Positions 17,109 through 24,981 of a DNA stretch of 33,089 bases are shown in pieces (the first letter of the stretch is position 1; each line of letters opens with the position of its first letter). The stretch is taken from assembly GCA_030653355.1 (NCBI GenBank), contig JAURZN010000168.1:1-33089 (forward strand). The letters are read 5' to 3'. The notes under the pieces are model-generated. The model was not told where the DNA came from. It was given only the letters and a program-made list of their open reading frames with translations, and did not search any database. This DNA comes from Gallionella sp. Its GTDB lineage: Bacteria; Pseudomonadota; Gammaproteobacteria; Burkholderiales; Gallionellaceae. A program made the position numbers and the translations under genes.

Positions 17109-20100
17109 TCACTGCATCGGAAAGCGTAAGGACTCTCGTGCCGCTGGACGCTCACGCAATGCCTCGTACAACTGAGCGGGGCCAAGCAGTACATCTTTTA
17201 ATCCGCTCCGCACCTTCTTCGACCCAAGTGCCTGCTTACTCAACGATGAGTGTGCCGACAGCGCATCCATGATGGCGTTCATCAGTTCATTCGCCAGATC
17301 GGGTGAATTCGCAAACTGCTCCTTGGTGTTGTTATTGGCCTGCTGTACCAGAATATCCGATTCGAGCAGCTTGCTGCGGGTATGGTTTACATAAGCCAGT
17401 TGATCTCCATCGGTAGTGTCATTGCCAAATAGCTCGTTTACCTTTGCAATAATTTCTGCGAGGTAAATCTTCTCCTGCTCCCGCACCTCGCCACTGCCGG
17501 GTTCGGTCAGTGGGACTAACTTTGGATATTCACCGTTCACCAGTGCCAAGTTGCGTTTGCCCTGATCCTTCAGCTTGTGATGGGTCAACGTCACCTTGGA
17601 CAGATCGACGCCCTCACGTTCCCGCCCGAACTCCAGCAAGGGCAACAGCCGTTTGAAGAAGATGGCGCGCTTCTCAATGGCAGTGTTGCCGTAGTCGAAT
17701 ATCTGCGACAGGAAGGCATACACCCGCTGGAATGCACCCAGATTGTGCTTGAACAACACCAGTGCATTCATTTCATCTTGCGCGGCTTGTTCCGCAGAAA
17801 CGTAAAAGTCGCGCAGCGATTCGTTTTCCCCCTCCCCCGCAAAGCGGGGGAGGGTTGGAGAGGGGGAACGGGCCTGCCCGTTGGCATCCTGTTTCATCGC
17901 GGCGGCCTTGAATGCTTCCAGTGCGGCTTTGTAGCGTTTCAACAGTCGATCCGCCACGGGTTCAATGGCAGCGGAAAGCTCAGCCTGCGACGCGTTGGGG
18001 TTCATCTCCACGTTCACCACACGATCCACCTCGTTGTCGTCGTAGTGACCATCTGCATCCAGTTTGGCGCGCAAGTCATACACCAGATTCGGATCGGTTA
18101 CACCGTCCAGTTCTGCGGTTTCAAAGTATGTCTTGAAGGCACTCAACACCTCGTCAGGATCGTTCACGAAGTCGAGTACATAGGTCGTATCCTTGCCCGG
18201 ATAGGCACGGTTCAGGCGCGACAGTGTTTGCACCGCCTGAATACCCGCCAGCCGCTTGTCCACGTACATGCCGCACAGCAGGGGCTGGTCAAATCCCGTC
18301 TGGAATTTGTTGGCGACCAGCAGAATCTGATACTCATCGGTGGCGAAGGCTTCACGGATGTCGCGCCCGTTCAGATTGGCGTTAAGCGTCTTGCTGGTTT
18401 CAGAGAGCGGATCGGGGTGTGATTCCTGATCGTATACCTCGCCTGAGAAAGCCACCAGCGTACCGATTTTGTATCCCTGTGACTTGATGTATTTGTCGAT
18501 GGCAATCTGCCAGCGCACCGCCTCCAGACGACTGCCGACTACCACCATTGCCTTGGCTTTGCCTTCGAGTAAGGGCTGCACGTTTTCACGGAAGTGTTCC
18601 ACCACCACTTGCACCTTCTGGATGATGTTGTAGGGATGCAGACGCACCCACCGCATGATGCCTTTCATCGCCGTGCTGCGTTCCACTTCCTTCTCATCCC
18701 ACTCACGCCCTTCCGGGATTGGAGATTCGCGTAGCGATTCGTTTGCCCCCTCTCCCGCATAGCGGGGGAGGGTTGGGGAGGGGGTTGTGGCGAGTTTGAA
18801 AGCCAGCTTGTACGGCGTGTAGTTCTTCAGCACATCGAGGATAAAACCCTCCTCAATAGCCTGACGCATGGAATAGACGTGGAACGGCGCAGGCAAATTG
18901 CTATCACTGGCAGGCAGTGCCAGATTGGGACGACGACCGAACAGCTCCAGCGTTTTTGCTTTGGGCGTGGCGGTGAATGCGACATAAGTGATCCCCGCGT
19001 CATTCGCCCGTGCCGCCATGTTCGCTGCCAGCAAGTCTTCCGTGCCGATCTCGCCCCCATCCGCCAATTCCTGCATTTCTTCGGCACTCAACAACTGCTT
19101 GAGCTTGGATGCGGCTGCGCCCGTCTGTGAACTGTGTGCTTCATCGGCTATCACTGCGAAGCGTTTGCCTTGAGTGGCAGCGAGTTCCTGCACGGCCTGT
19201 AGCGCAAAGGGGAAGGTCTGAATAGTACACACCACGATTTTCTTGCCGCCGGACAGTGCTTGCGCCAATTCGCCGCTCTTGCTCTGACTTTCGCCCTTGA
19301 TGGTAGCGACTACGCCAGCGGTACGTTCAAAGTCGAAGATAGCTTCCTGCAACTGCGTATCCAGCACGGTACGATCCGATACCACCAGTACCGAGTCGAA
19401 CAGTTTTTTGTGTTGCGCATCGTGTAAGTCGGCGAGGAAGTGTGCCGTCCATGCGATAGAGTTAGTCTTGCCCGAACCGGCAGAGTGTTGGATCAGATAC
19501 TTATTCCCCTCGCCCGTTTGCGGGAGAGGGGCTAGGGGAGAGGGTGAATGCTCCGCCAGCACCGCCGCCAGCAGTTTTCGGGTGGCATCCAGTTGGTGAT
19601 AACGCGGGAAGATCACAGCCTTGATCTGCTTCTTGCTGTCGCGCTTGGCGACGATATAACGCCCGATGATTTCCAGCCAGCTTTCCCGCGCCCACACCTG
19701 TTCCCACAGATAGGCGGTGCGATGCCCGTTCGGATTGACAGGATTACCCGCCGCGCCGTGGTCGCCCAGATTGAATGGCAGGAACGTCGTTACTGCACCC
19801 AGCAGGCGTGTGGTCATCATCACCGCACTGTTACTGACTGCGAAATGCACCAGTGCGCCACGCGGAAAGTCCAGCAGTGGTTCGGCGGAATTTTGCCCTT
19901 TGGGTTTGGGGTGACGGTCGAAGCGATACTGATCCACCGCATCGTCCACTGACTGCGTGAAGTTTGATTTCAGCTCTACCGTCGCAACGGCGATGCCGTT
20001 CAGGAACAGCACCAGATCAATCGAGTTTTCGTTGTGCAGCGAATAGCGCACCTGACGTACCACGCGCAGGCGGTTGGCGGCGTACTTCTGTTGTAACTCC

Positions 20101-20516
20101 GGGTTCATTGCCAGTGCGGGTTTAAACTGCGCAAGCTGCAACGGCTGACGCAAGCCCAGCAACTCAATGCCATGCCGCAATACATCCAGCGTACCGCGAT
20201 CATCCAGTTGGCGGCGTAACCGATCCAGCAAAACCGCTTCGGCGGCTGCGCCGTGACTTTTGCATAACGCGTCCCACGCCTTCGGTTGAGTATCCTGCAC
20301 CCAGGCAATTACATCGGAGGGGAATATGGCACGGGCGCGGTCATAGGCAGCAAAGTCGCCGAGCGTGGTTGTTGACGCTTCAGCGTCTTTACAACCACGG
20401 CTTACCCCTTGCGGGTGCTCCGCACTTGTCAGCGCAGGCTGATACAGCCAGCCATGCGCGGCAAGATGTGCGCAAATGTCGTTCTCGAATTCGATTTCTT
20501 TGTGCAATGCGCTCAT
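17109..20516 (-). CDS. hsdR: Type I restriction endonuclease subunit R
   Basis: HsdR is the ATP-driven DNA translocase and nuclease of type I restriction complexes. The 1135-residue protein has an N-terminal nuclease core (D167 with E181-L182-K183), a helicase Walker A SAGSGKT (about 347-353), the box ADEAHSS, motif III FTATPK and the late helicase motif QTLSRLNRAYPGK, plus a C-terminal helical domain for complex assembly. Four stretches look foreign to the family: residues about 26-53, 327-345, 576-600 and 882-904. Each coincides with a DNA palindrome read in frame, giving peptides such as SPSPTLPRYAGEG. None hits a catalytic motif, although one sits directly ahead of Walker A. Twelve bases separate it from the toxin gene upstream. 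Confidence 0.95.
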   Translation of the reverse strand: MSALHKEIEFENDICAHLAAHGWLYQPALTSAEHPQGVSRGCKDAEASTTTLGDFAAYDRARAIFPSDVIAWVQDTQPKAWDALCKSHGAAAEAVLLDRLRRQLDDRGTLDVLRHGIELLGLRQPLQLAQFKPALAMNPELQQKYAANRLRVVRQVRYSLHNENSIDLVLFLNGIAVATVELKSNFTQSVDDAVDQYRFDRHPKPKGQNSAEPLLDFPRGALVHFAVSNSAVMMTTRLLGAVTTFLPFNLGDHGAAGNPVNPNGHRTAYLWEQVWARESWLEIIGRYIVAKRDSKKQIKAVIFPRYHQLDATRKLLAAVLAEHSPSPLAPLPQTGEGNKYLIQHSAGSGKTNSIAWTAHFLADLHDAQHKKLFDSVLVVSDRTVLDTQLQEAIFDFERTAGVVATIKGESQSKSGELAQALSGGKKIVVCTIQTFPFALQAVQELAATQGKRFAVIADEAHSSQTGAAASKLKQLLSAEEMQELADGGEIGTEDLLAANMAARANDAGITYVAFTATPKAKTLELFGRRPNLALPASDSNLPAPFHVYSMRQAIEEGFILDVLKNYTPYKLAFKLATTPSPTLPRYAGEGANESLRESPIPEGREWDEKEVERSTAMKGIMRWVRLHPYNIIQKVQVVVEHFRENVQPLLEGKAKAMVVVGSRLEAVRWQIAIDKYIKSQGYKIGTLVAFSGEVYDQESHPDPLSETSKTLNANLNGRDIREAFATDEYQILLVANKFQTGFDQPLLCGMYVDKRLAGIQAVQTLSRLNRAYPGKDTTYVLDFVNDPDEVLSAFKTYFETAELDGVTDPNLVYDLRAKLDADGHYDDNEVDRVVNVEMNPNASQAELSAAIEPVADRLLKRYKAALEAFKAAAMKQDANGQARSPSPTLPRFAGEGENESLRDFYVSAEQAAQDEMNALVLFKHNLGAFQRVYAFLSQIFDYGNTAIEKRAIFFKRLLPLLEFGREREGVDLSKVTLTHHKLKDQGKRNLALVNGEYPKLVPLTEPGSGEVREQEKIYLAEIIAKVNELFGNDTTDGDQLAYVNHTRSKLLESDILVQQANNNTKEQFANSPDLANELMNAIMDALSAHSSLSKQALGSKKVRSGLKDVLLGPAQLYEALRERPAARESLRFPMQ
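17809..17866. repeat. Palindromic GC-rich repeat, copy A, inside hsdR coding sequence
   Basis: The stem is CCCTCCCCCGC (17830-17840) with GCGGGGGAGGG (17844-17854), perfect over 11 bases, flanked by GCGATTCG on one side and a GAGAGGGGG tail on the other. The 58-base unit is 53/58 identical to the copy at 18727-18784. It is read in frame as hsdR residues about 884-903. Confidence 0.85.
18727..18784. repeat. Palindromic GC-rich repeat, copy B, inside hsdR coding sequence
   Basis: The stem is CCCTCTCCCGC (18748-18758) with GCGGGGGAGGG (18762-18772), one mismatch, three-base loop. It shares the same flanks as copy A, 53 of 58 bases identical, in the same orientation and the same reading frame. 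It encodes hsdR residues about 578-597. Confidence 0.85.
19506..19543. repeat. Palindromic GC-rich repeat, copy C, inside hsdR coding sequence
   Basis: The stem is CCCCTCGCCCG (19506-19516) with CGGGAGAGGGG (19521-19531), one mismatch, followed by the GGGGAGAGGG tail. It shares only the core with copies A and B. It encodes SPSPLAPLPQTGEG about ten residues before the hsdR Walker A motif. Confidence 0.8.
20364..20399. repeat. Second type of palindrome inside the hsdR 5' coding region
   Basis: This is an inverted repeat: CGTGGTTGT (20364-20372) pairs with ACAACCACG (20391-20399), with an inner stem GACGC (20374-20378) and GCGTC (20383-20387) around TTCA. It is unrelated in sequence to copies A-C. 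It encodes hsdR residues 40-51 within an apparent insertion after GWLY. Confidence 0.75.
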
Positions 20517-20528
20517 GCTCGCTTTCAG

Positions 20529-20801
20529 TTAATAGACTGCATCATGATCGCCCACATTGACTGGGATGATTTTCCCATCCTGAATCAGCAATTCCAGCGT
20601 AATGCGATACGACAGGTTAATGGACACCGAATGCAAACCCTCGTGTTTGCCGCGCAAGCGATGTAAGCGCAAGGATGGATGGCTTGGGTTGGCGGCAAGC
20701 AGTTGCAAAGTTTTAGCGTAGGGCTGCCTAAGTTCGGGATGCCGTTTTATGAACTGGACTTCTTTGCGCTTGAATTGCTGCGTAAAAATCAGCTGGAACA
20801 T
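20529..20801 (-). CDS. RelE/ParE-superfamily toxin (type II toxin-antitoxin)
   Basis: The 90-residue basic protein resembles the RelE/YafQ/ParE toxin fold: an N-terminal strand and helix with QFKRKEVQFIKRHPEL, then HPSLRLHRLRGKHEGLHSVSINLSYRITLELL, and a C-terminal IIPVNVGDHDAVY ending typical of YafQ-like mRNA interferases. Whether it cuts mRNA or inhibits gyrase cannot be decided from sequence. Its ATG overlaps the antitoxin gene by 13 bases, the classic toxin-antitoxin arrangement, and hsdR follows 12 bases after its stop. The pair therefore lies inside the restriction operon. Confidence 0.85.
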   Translation of the reverse strand: MFQLIFTQQFKRKEVQFIKRHPELRQPYAKTLQLLAANPSHPSLRLHRLRGKHEGLHSVSINLSYRITLELLIQDGKIIPVNVGDHDAVY

Positions 20802-21052
20802 GCTTGATCAAGCCAGGCTAAATGCTCATCCAGCGATTCTGTGGTAAACCGACCTGCCGCCAGGTCCGCTTTGGTTTCAGCAATGGCGGCATCCAGCTCG
20901 CATTCGCGCAAGTAGTTGTATTGAGCAATTTCCATCACCACAAAGCGATCCTTGCCGCGCACCGACACAATCGCCTCAGAATGTTGTGCCAGCATGGCTT
21001 CGATGGCCGCCACTCCTTTGGTTTTCAAGTCATTAGCACTGATATGAGACAT
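20789..21052 (-). CDS. Phd/YefM-type antitoxin
   Basis: The 87-residue protein has the N-terminal Phd/YefM DNA-binding fold (MSHISANDLKTKGVAAIEAMLAQHSEAIVSVRGKDRFVVMEI), in which the VSVRGKDRFVVM segment is characteristic of prevent-host-death antitoxins. An acidic C-terminal tail (TKADLAAGRFTTESLDEHLAWL) should wrap the toxin. The ATG at 21052 is chosen rather than the longer upstream frame because it gives the family start MSxISANDLK and is preceded on the minus strand by CAGGAG. It lies 71 bases after hsdS. Confidence 0.85.
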   Translation of the reverse strand: MSHISANDLKTKGVAAIEAMLAQHSEAIVSVRGKDRFVVMEIAQYNYLRECELDAAIAETKADLAAGRFTTESLDEHLAWLDQACSS

Positions 21053-21123
21053 GATGCACTCCTGGTTAAACCTGTTAGAACGTGCATTTAACCATGCGAT
21101 AAACAACACTGTAAAGCGCGCTA

Positions 21124-21786
21124 TTAAACTTGCTGTTCGCGCACATCGATCTTGCCGGTCACGGCGGCGGAAATTAGCGCGCTGCGGCGTTCTTGCAGCA
21201 GTTCTACTAGCCGCCGTTGCTCGGTAATCAAAGCATCAATCTTCCCCGTCTCGCGGTCGAGGAAGGCGGCGATTTGGGTTTGCTCGACGAGGGGAGGGTT
21301 TGGAAAGCTGATATTGCCGAGACGCTCAGTGTTGAGAATCCGCAGGACATTACCCGTCGACGCGAGTTCAAGTTCAGCTCGACCAGAACAGATGGCATAA
21401 AACAAATACTGACAGTCCTCTCGCGGTACTGCCGCAGTAATTTGCTGATTGGTCGAGACGGCAGTATTTGTAATTCCGACTTTTCCAATGGTGCCGATAC
21501 AGCAAATCAAAGAGGCGCCAGCCGTGATTTGGCGTGTTTTTAACCACCCTTGTTCTGTTAAAAATTTCGATGCTTTAGTCGGTGTACCCGTTTCATTGAG
21601 GTCTTCAGGACGAACCCATTGGAATACATCATCTTCCGTGTAGTTACCCAAGTCGTCGGTTGGAGGAGTCATGCCAGTTTGAAGCCTGGCAAGGTGTTTG
21701 AGTGGCCTAACTGCCCACCCTCGCGGCACTTCGCCCAGCCATTCCACGCCGCTGGCTTTGTATTCGGGATAATTCGGAAGGCTCAT
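21124..21786 (-). CDS. hsdS: Type I restriction specificity subunit S, half-length (single TRD)
   Basis: HsdS chooses the DNA target of the type I complex. Standard proteins have two target recognition domains and about 400-450 residues; this one has 220. It begins with the usual YKASGVEWLGEVPRGW start, has one recognition domain, then the conserved helix QTQIAAFLDRETGKIDALITEQRRLVELLQERR. It ends with the normal C-terminus SAAVTGKIDV. So it has proper ends but only one repeat, as if the middle was deleted. Single-domain S subunits can work as dimers reading a palindromic bipartite site. Its ATG overlaps the GIY-YIG stop (ATGA). Confidence 0.9.
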   Translation of the reverse strand: MSLPNYPEYKASGVEWLGEVPRGWAVRPLKHLARLQTGMTPPTDDLGNYTEDDVFQWVRPEDLNETGTPTKASKFLTEQGWLKTRQITAGASLICCIGTIGKVGITNTAVSTNQQITAAVPREDCQYLFYAICSGRAELELASTGNVLRILNTERLGNISFPNPPLVEQTQIAAFLDRETGKIDALITEQRRLVELLQERRSALISAAVTGKIDVREQQV

Positions 21787-22286
21787 GCGATTTCTCCCGC
21801 TTCGTCATTCCCGCGAAGGCGGGAATCTAGTGAGTTCAAAGATTCCTGCGCAGCAGGACAATCGTTTTGTCCGCTCTGCGGGGCTGTTTGTTTTGCTGGA
21901 TTCCCGCCTACGCGGGAATGACGGGAAGGGGCGCTGGAATGACGGGAAGGGGCGCTGGAATGTTCGCCTATGTCAGGAACGCGGAAGTCGGCTTGCTCTC
22001 CTGTGATGACCGGCCAAAGGTCAAGCCAGTTTGGGTTGGTCTGTTCAATCAAGTTGAATTTCCATGCCCGATTCCATTTCTTGATGGCTTTTTCGCGGGC
22101 GATGGCGGATTCCATCGTTTCGTGTTGTTCAAACCAGACCAGCAAGGTGACGTTGTATTTTTCGGTAAAACCAGCAACTGCGTGGGTTCGGTGTTGCCAG
22201 TCGCGTTTGATCAGGTCGCTGGTGACACCGACATAGAGTGTGCCATTGCGTTGGCTTGCCATTAAATATACGGCGGGGGTTTTCAT
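21783..22286 (-). CDS. GIY-YIG nuclease-family protein with repeat-derived C-terminal tail
   Basis: The core (residues 1-100) matches small GIY-YIG proteins: AVYLMASQRNGTLYVGVTSDLIKR carries the two signature strands and the arginine, and MESAIAREKAIKKWNRAWK is the typical following helix. Family members are usually about 90-110 residues; this one has 167. The extra tail after about residue 110 is built from repeat DNA: a duplicated seven-residue unit HSSAPSR and two palindrome translations (SRHSRVGGNP, LDSRLRGND). The ATG at 22286 is preferred over a longer frame that overlaps rhuM. The stop overlaps the hsdS ATG, so it is coupled to hsdS. Any DNA-cutting role in the restriction system is unproven. 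Confidence 0.82.
   Translation of the reverse strand: MKTPAVYLMASQRNGTLYVGVTSDLIKRDWQHRTHAVAGFTEKYNVTLLVWFEQHETMESAIAREKAIKKWNRAWKFNLIEQTNPNWLDLWPVITGEQADFRVPDIGEHSSAPSRHSSAPSRHSRVGGNPAKQTAPQSGQNDCPAAQESLNSLDSRLRGNDEAGEIA
21807..21826. repeat. Inverted repeat ATTCCCGC/GCGGGAAT, copy 1
   Basis: Perfect eight-base arms, ATTCCCGC (21807-21814) and GCGGGAAT (21819-21826), surround GAAG. The same motif recurs at 21900 and 22306. Such elements are dispersed in many beta- and gammaproteobacteria and resemble neisserial dRS3. It is translated at the end of the GIY-YIG protein. Confidence 0.85.
21900..21962. repeat. Inverted repeat ATTCCCGC/GCGGGAAT, copy 2, with 21-base tandem duplication
   Basis: ATTCCCGC (21900-21907) pairs with GCGGGAAT (21912-21919). 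It runs into two identical 21-base units (21915-21935 and 21936-21956) plus a six-base partial third. Because 21 is a multiple of three, the duplication keeps frame and gives HSSAPSR twice in the GIY-YIG protein tail. Confidence 0.85.
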
Positions 22287-22804
22287 GCGCTGTACCCGTT
22301 TCTGGATTCCCGCATTCGCGGGAGTGACGAGATGGCGCGGATTTTTGCGAGCAGATTTTCGTAATAGTCTTTGCTCAGAAACGCGCCGTTCTTCAGCAGT
22401 TCCTTGTCCAGCACATAGCCGCGAATGGCGAAGTCGCGCAGTACGCCCGTGGCCCATTGGCGGAATTGGGTACCCCGGTGGCTGCGCACACGGAAGCCTA
22501 CGGCAAGGATGGCGGACAGATTGTAGTGGCGCAGATTGCGCGATACTTCGCGCCCGCCTTCCTGGCGAACTTGTAAGTAATCCTTACAAGTTGCCATCTC
22601 GTTTAGTTCGCCTTCGGCAAAGACGGCTTTCAAGTGCAGGGTGATGTTCTGCGGCGTGGTCTGGAATAGCTCCGCGAGCTGCGCCTGTGTCAGCCAGATA
22701 GTTTCACCCTCAAACCGGCATTGAATGCGACTGCTGCCGTCTTCAGTCTGGTAGAGGAGGAATTCTCCGGTTTGATTAGCTGACTGAGTGTTTTTATCAA
22801 TCAT
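22283..22804 (-). CDS. RhuM-like protein, C-terminally truncated
   Basis: The 173-residue product matches the N-terminal half of the RhuM family (named for Salmonella SPI-3 RhuM; members are often found in type I restriction loci, with unknown function). Recognisable are GEFLLYQTEDG, IWLTQAQLAELFQTTPQNITLHLKAVF with a helix-turn-helix look, and HYNLSAILAVGFRVRSHRGTQFRQWAT. Full-length proteins run to about 330 residues and continue after the YFExLLxxIREIR region. Here that region (YYENLLAKIRAI) runs straight into residues encoded by the inverted repeat at 22306 and stops. It is therefore probably a remnant. It overlaps the GIY-YIG start by four bases. Confidence 0.8.
   Translation of the reverse strand: MIDKNTQSANQTGEFLLYQTEDGSSRIQCRFEGETIWLTQAQLAELFQTTPQNITLHLKAVFAEGELNEMATCKDYLQVRQEGGREVSRNLRHYNLSAILAVGFRVRSHRGTQFRQWATGVLRDFAIRGYVLDKELLKNGAFLSKDYYENLLAKIRAISSLPRMRESRNGYSA
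22306..22325. repeat. Inverted repeat ATTCCCGC/GCGGGAGT, copy 3, at the rhuM end
   Basis: ATTCCCGC (22306-22313) and GCGGGAGT (22318-22325) surround ATTC, with one imperfect pair. It lies exactly where the RhuM-like protein loses similarity to its family and just upstream of the GIY-YIG start. Confidence 0.8.
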
Positions 22805-23086
22805 AGCCTTACCCCTTGTATCCGCAACAATGGTTGTGCAATCCAGTGTTTATTCATGTGATAGTAACCGCATGATTATAAATAATATTATATGAGTTTC
22901 CGTTTTCTGGTGTGATAAGAAAACGAATGAAATTCTTCAGGAATCCTAGGGGACGGAACGATGAAATTCGGCGAGATGTAGTAGTGTGTTCCCAACAAAA
23001 AAGTAACCCCACGGTTTGAGCGTCGTGCCGATGATCCGGCTGATAGGCTTGGAGGGTGTTGTTAGGTGAATGATACATGGCAAGGC
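22805..23086. other. Gap between hsdM and rhuM remnant, no gene seen
   Basis: This 282-base stretch has no supported gene. Its left part is AT-rich (TTATAAATAATATTATAT around 22876-22893) and on the minus strand offers TATAAT-like -10 boxes that could drive rhuM and following genes. The remainder (22920-23080) is of mixed composition with no recognised protein remnant. Confidence 0.4.
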
Positions 23087-24853
23087 TCATGCCGACAGCC
23101 CCGCGATCATGGTCAAAATCCGATCCGTACACTGCTTCAGTTCGGTATCAATCGCCGCCAGTGGGCGCGGTGGCTGAAATACGTAGAAGTGGCGATTGAA
23201 CGGGATTTCGTAACCCACTTTGGTTTTGTCGTGGTCGATCCACGCATCAGGCGCATGGGGCAACACTTCGCGCTTGAAGTAACTTTCCACATCCTCGCTC
23301 AATGGCACGTTTTCAGTATCGCGCAGACCACTATCCGATTGCGGCTTGCCTTTCAGTTTGCCCTTTTCGCCCAGCACAATCTTGCCTGCCGTATCGCGCA
23401 AGGGGCGTTCAACGGTGATGGTGCGATAGCCAAAGTCTTGATTTTTGAAGATGCGACTAATCGGCTGCCCTCTCCCCAACCCCTCTCCCGCCTGCGGGCG
23501 AGGGGCTTCGACGAAATCGCCAAACAAGCGGGTGACTTCAGCGATGTGCGCTTCAGACATTTCCTTGCGCTTGCTGCCGAGGCTCTTGCGCATCTTCTGC
23601 CACAGGCCGGAAGCGTCGATCAGTTGGACGTAGCCTTTGCGCGTTTCTGGCTTACGGTTGGAGAGTATCCATACGTAAGTGCTGATGCCGGTGTTGTAGA
23701 ACATGTCGGTGGGCAGGCCGATGATCGCTTCGACCAGATCGTTTTCCAGCACATAACGGCGAATCTCGCTCTCACCCGAACCCGCGCCGCCAGTGAACAG
23801 CGGTGATCCGTTGAGCACGATACCGAAGCGACTACCACCTTCGGCGGCTGGGCGCATCTTGTTGACGAGGTGCAGTAGAAACAGCAGCGAACCATCCGAC
23901 ACACGCGGCAGACCGGGGCCGAAACGTCCGTTGAAACCTTGCTGCTCGTGCTCCTTGCGGATGTCTTTCTCGACCTTTTTCCACTCCACGCCAAACGGCG
24001 GATTGGACAGCATGTAGTCGAATTTCTTGTGCAGGTGTCCGTCATCCGACAGGGTGTTACCCGGCATGATGTTGGCGACATCTTGCCCCTTGATGAGCAT
24101 GTCGGCTTTGCAGATGGCGTAGGACTCGTCGTTCAACTCCTGCCCGAACATGGTGAGCCGCGCTTCCGGGTTATGCTCTTCCAGATACTCGCCTGCGATG
24201 GACAGCATCCCGCCCGTGCCTGCGGTCGGGTCGTAAATGGTACGCACCACGCCCGGCTTGGACAGCACATCGTCATCTTCGATGAACAGCAAGTTAACCA
24301 TCAGGCGGATAACTTCACGCGGGGTGAAGTGCTCACCGGCAGTTTCGTTGGAGATTTCAGCAAACTTGCGGATCAGCTCCTCGAACACCAGTCCCATCTG
24401 ACTGTTGCTGACCACATCGGGGTGCAGGTCGATCTGTGCGAACTTCTCGGTGACTTGATACAGCAGGCCGGATTTGGCGAGGCGATCAACCAGTGTGTGA
24501 AAATCGAACCGCTCGAAGATGTCGCGCACGGCTGGGGAGAATGACTGGACGTAGCTGTACAGGTTTTCACGGATGTGATCCTGATCACCCATCAGTTTCT
24601 TCATGTCTAGGGCGGACGTGTTGTAGAAACTTTGCCCGGCTTTGCGCAACAGGAACGGTTCAGGATTCAGTCCGGCTTGCTGTTTTGCCTCCAGTTCGAC
24701 CAACACGGCAGGCTTGGTTGCTTCCAGCACGCAGTCCAGACGGCGTAGCACGGTGAACGGCAATATGACCTTGCCGTATTCGGATTGTTTGTAGTCGCCG
24801 CGCAGTAAATCGGCGACTGACCAAATGAAGGACGAGAGCGTTGTGTGATTCAT
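23087..24853 (-). CDS. hsdM: Type I restriction DNA adenine methyltransferase subunit M
   Basis: HsdM methylates adenine in the recognition site and, with HsdS, forms the core of the type I complex. The 588-residue protein has an N-terminal helical domain (about 1-160), the SAM-binding motif [10 protein letters not shown], and the catalytic NPPFG (N6-adenine type). A C-terminal part contains [15 protein letters not shown] and [10 protein letters not shown], typical of this subfamily. Between about residues 448 and 462 a peptide [13 protein letters not shown] is encoded by a GC-rich palindrome related to those in hsdR, in a linker of variable length. It is the first gene of the island; the partner genes follow on the same strand. 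Confidence 0.96.
   Translation of the reverse strand: MNHTTLSSFIWSVADLLRGDYKQSEYGKVILPFTVLRRLDCVLEATKPAVLVELEAKQQAGLNPEPFLLRKAGQSFYNTSALDMKKLMGDQDHIRENLYSYVQSFSPAVRDIFERFDFHTLVDRLAKSGLLYQVTEKFAQIDLHPDVVSNSQMGLVFEELIRKFAEISNETAGEHFTPREVIRLMVNLLFIEDDDVLSKPGVVRTIYDPTAGTGGMLSIAGEYLEEHNPEARLTMFGQELNDESYAICKADMLIKGQDVANIMPGNTLSDDGHLHKKFDYMLSNPPFGVEWKKVEKDIRKEHEQQGFNGRFGPGLPRVSDGSLLFLLHLVNKMRPAAEGGSRFGIVLNGSPLFTGGAGSGESEIRRYVLENDLVEAIIGLPTDMFYNTGISTYVWILSNRKPETRKGYVQLIDASGLWQKMRKSLGSKRKEMSEAHIAEVTRLFGDFVEAPRPQAGEGLGRGQPISRIFKNQDFGYRTITVERPLRDTAGKIVLGEKGKLKGKPQSDSGLRDTENVPLSEDVESYFKREVLPHAPDAWIDHDKTKVGYEIPFNRHFYVFQPPRPLAAIDTELKQCTDRILTMIAGLSA
23468..23504. repeat. Palindromic GC-rich repeat, copy D, inside hsdM coding sequence
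   Basis: The stem is CCCCTCTCCCGC (23479-23490) with GCGGGCGAGGGG (23493-23504), one mismatch, two-base loop, with the CCCTCTCCCC arm on the left. The tail is on the opposite side compared with copies A-C, so the element is inverted relative to them. It is read in frame in hsdM. Confidence 0.8.
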
Positions 24854-24924
24854 TCGAGCCTTGCAAATTAGATTGTCGGCTATTGTAATGGCACAGCCTT
24901 AGTTTCGTCCTATCCCTTGGCAAC

Positions 24925-24981
24925 TAAAAAGCTGTCGGGAAGATTTCAGGTTCAGAAAAGACCCCGAACCCGACGCGACAG
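24925..24981 (-). terminator. Candidate terminator after the trpE-FAD protein operon
   Basis: On the minus strand, CTGTCG (24981-24976) pairs with CGACAG (24937-24932), with an inner GGTTC (24970-24966) and GAACC (24953-24949) stem. A run of five Ts follows (24930-24926). It lies downstream of the FAD protein gene and upstream of hsdM, so it would insulate the island from the trpE operon. Confidence 0.45.

Noticed and set aside
21807-22325. Inverted repeats as ends of an insertion sequence
   Set aside because: No transposase lies between the copies and they are separate short palindromes within genes.
22854-23132. 92-codon minus-strand frame in the gap after hsdM
   Set aside because: It overlaps the end of hsdM in another frame, has no recognisable family and no ribosome-binding site; treated as non-coding.
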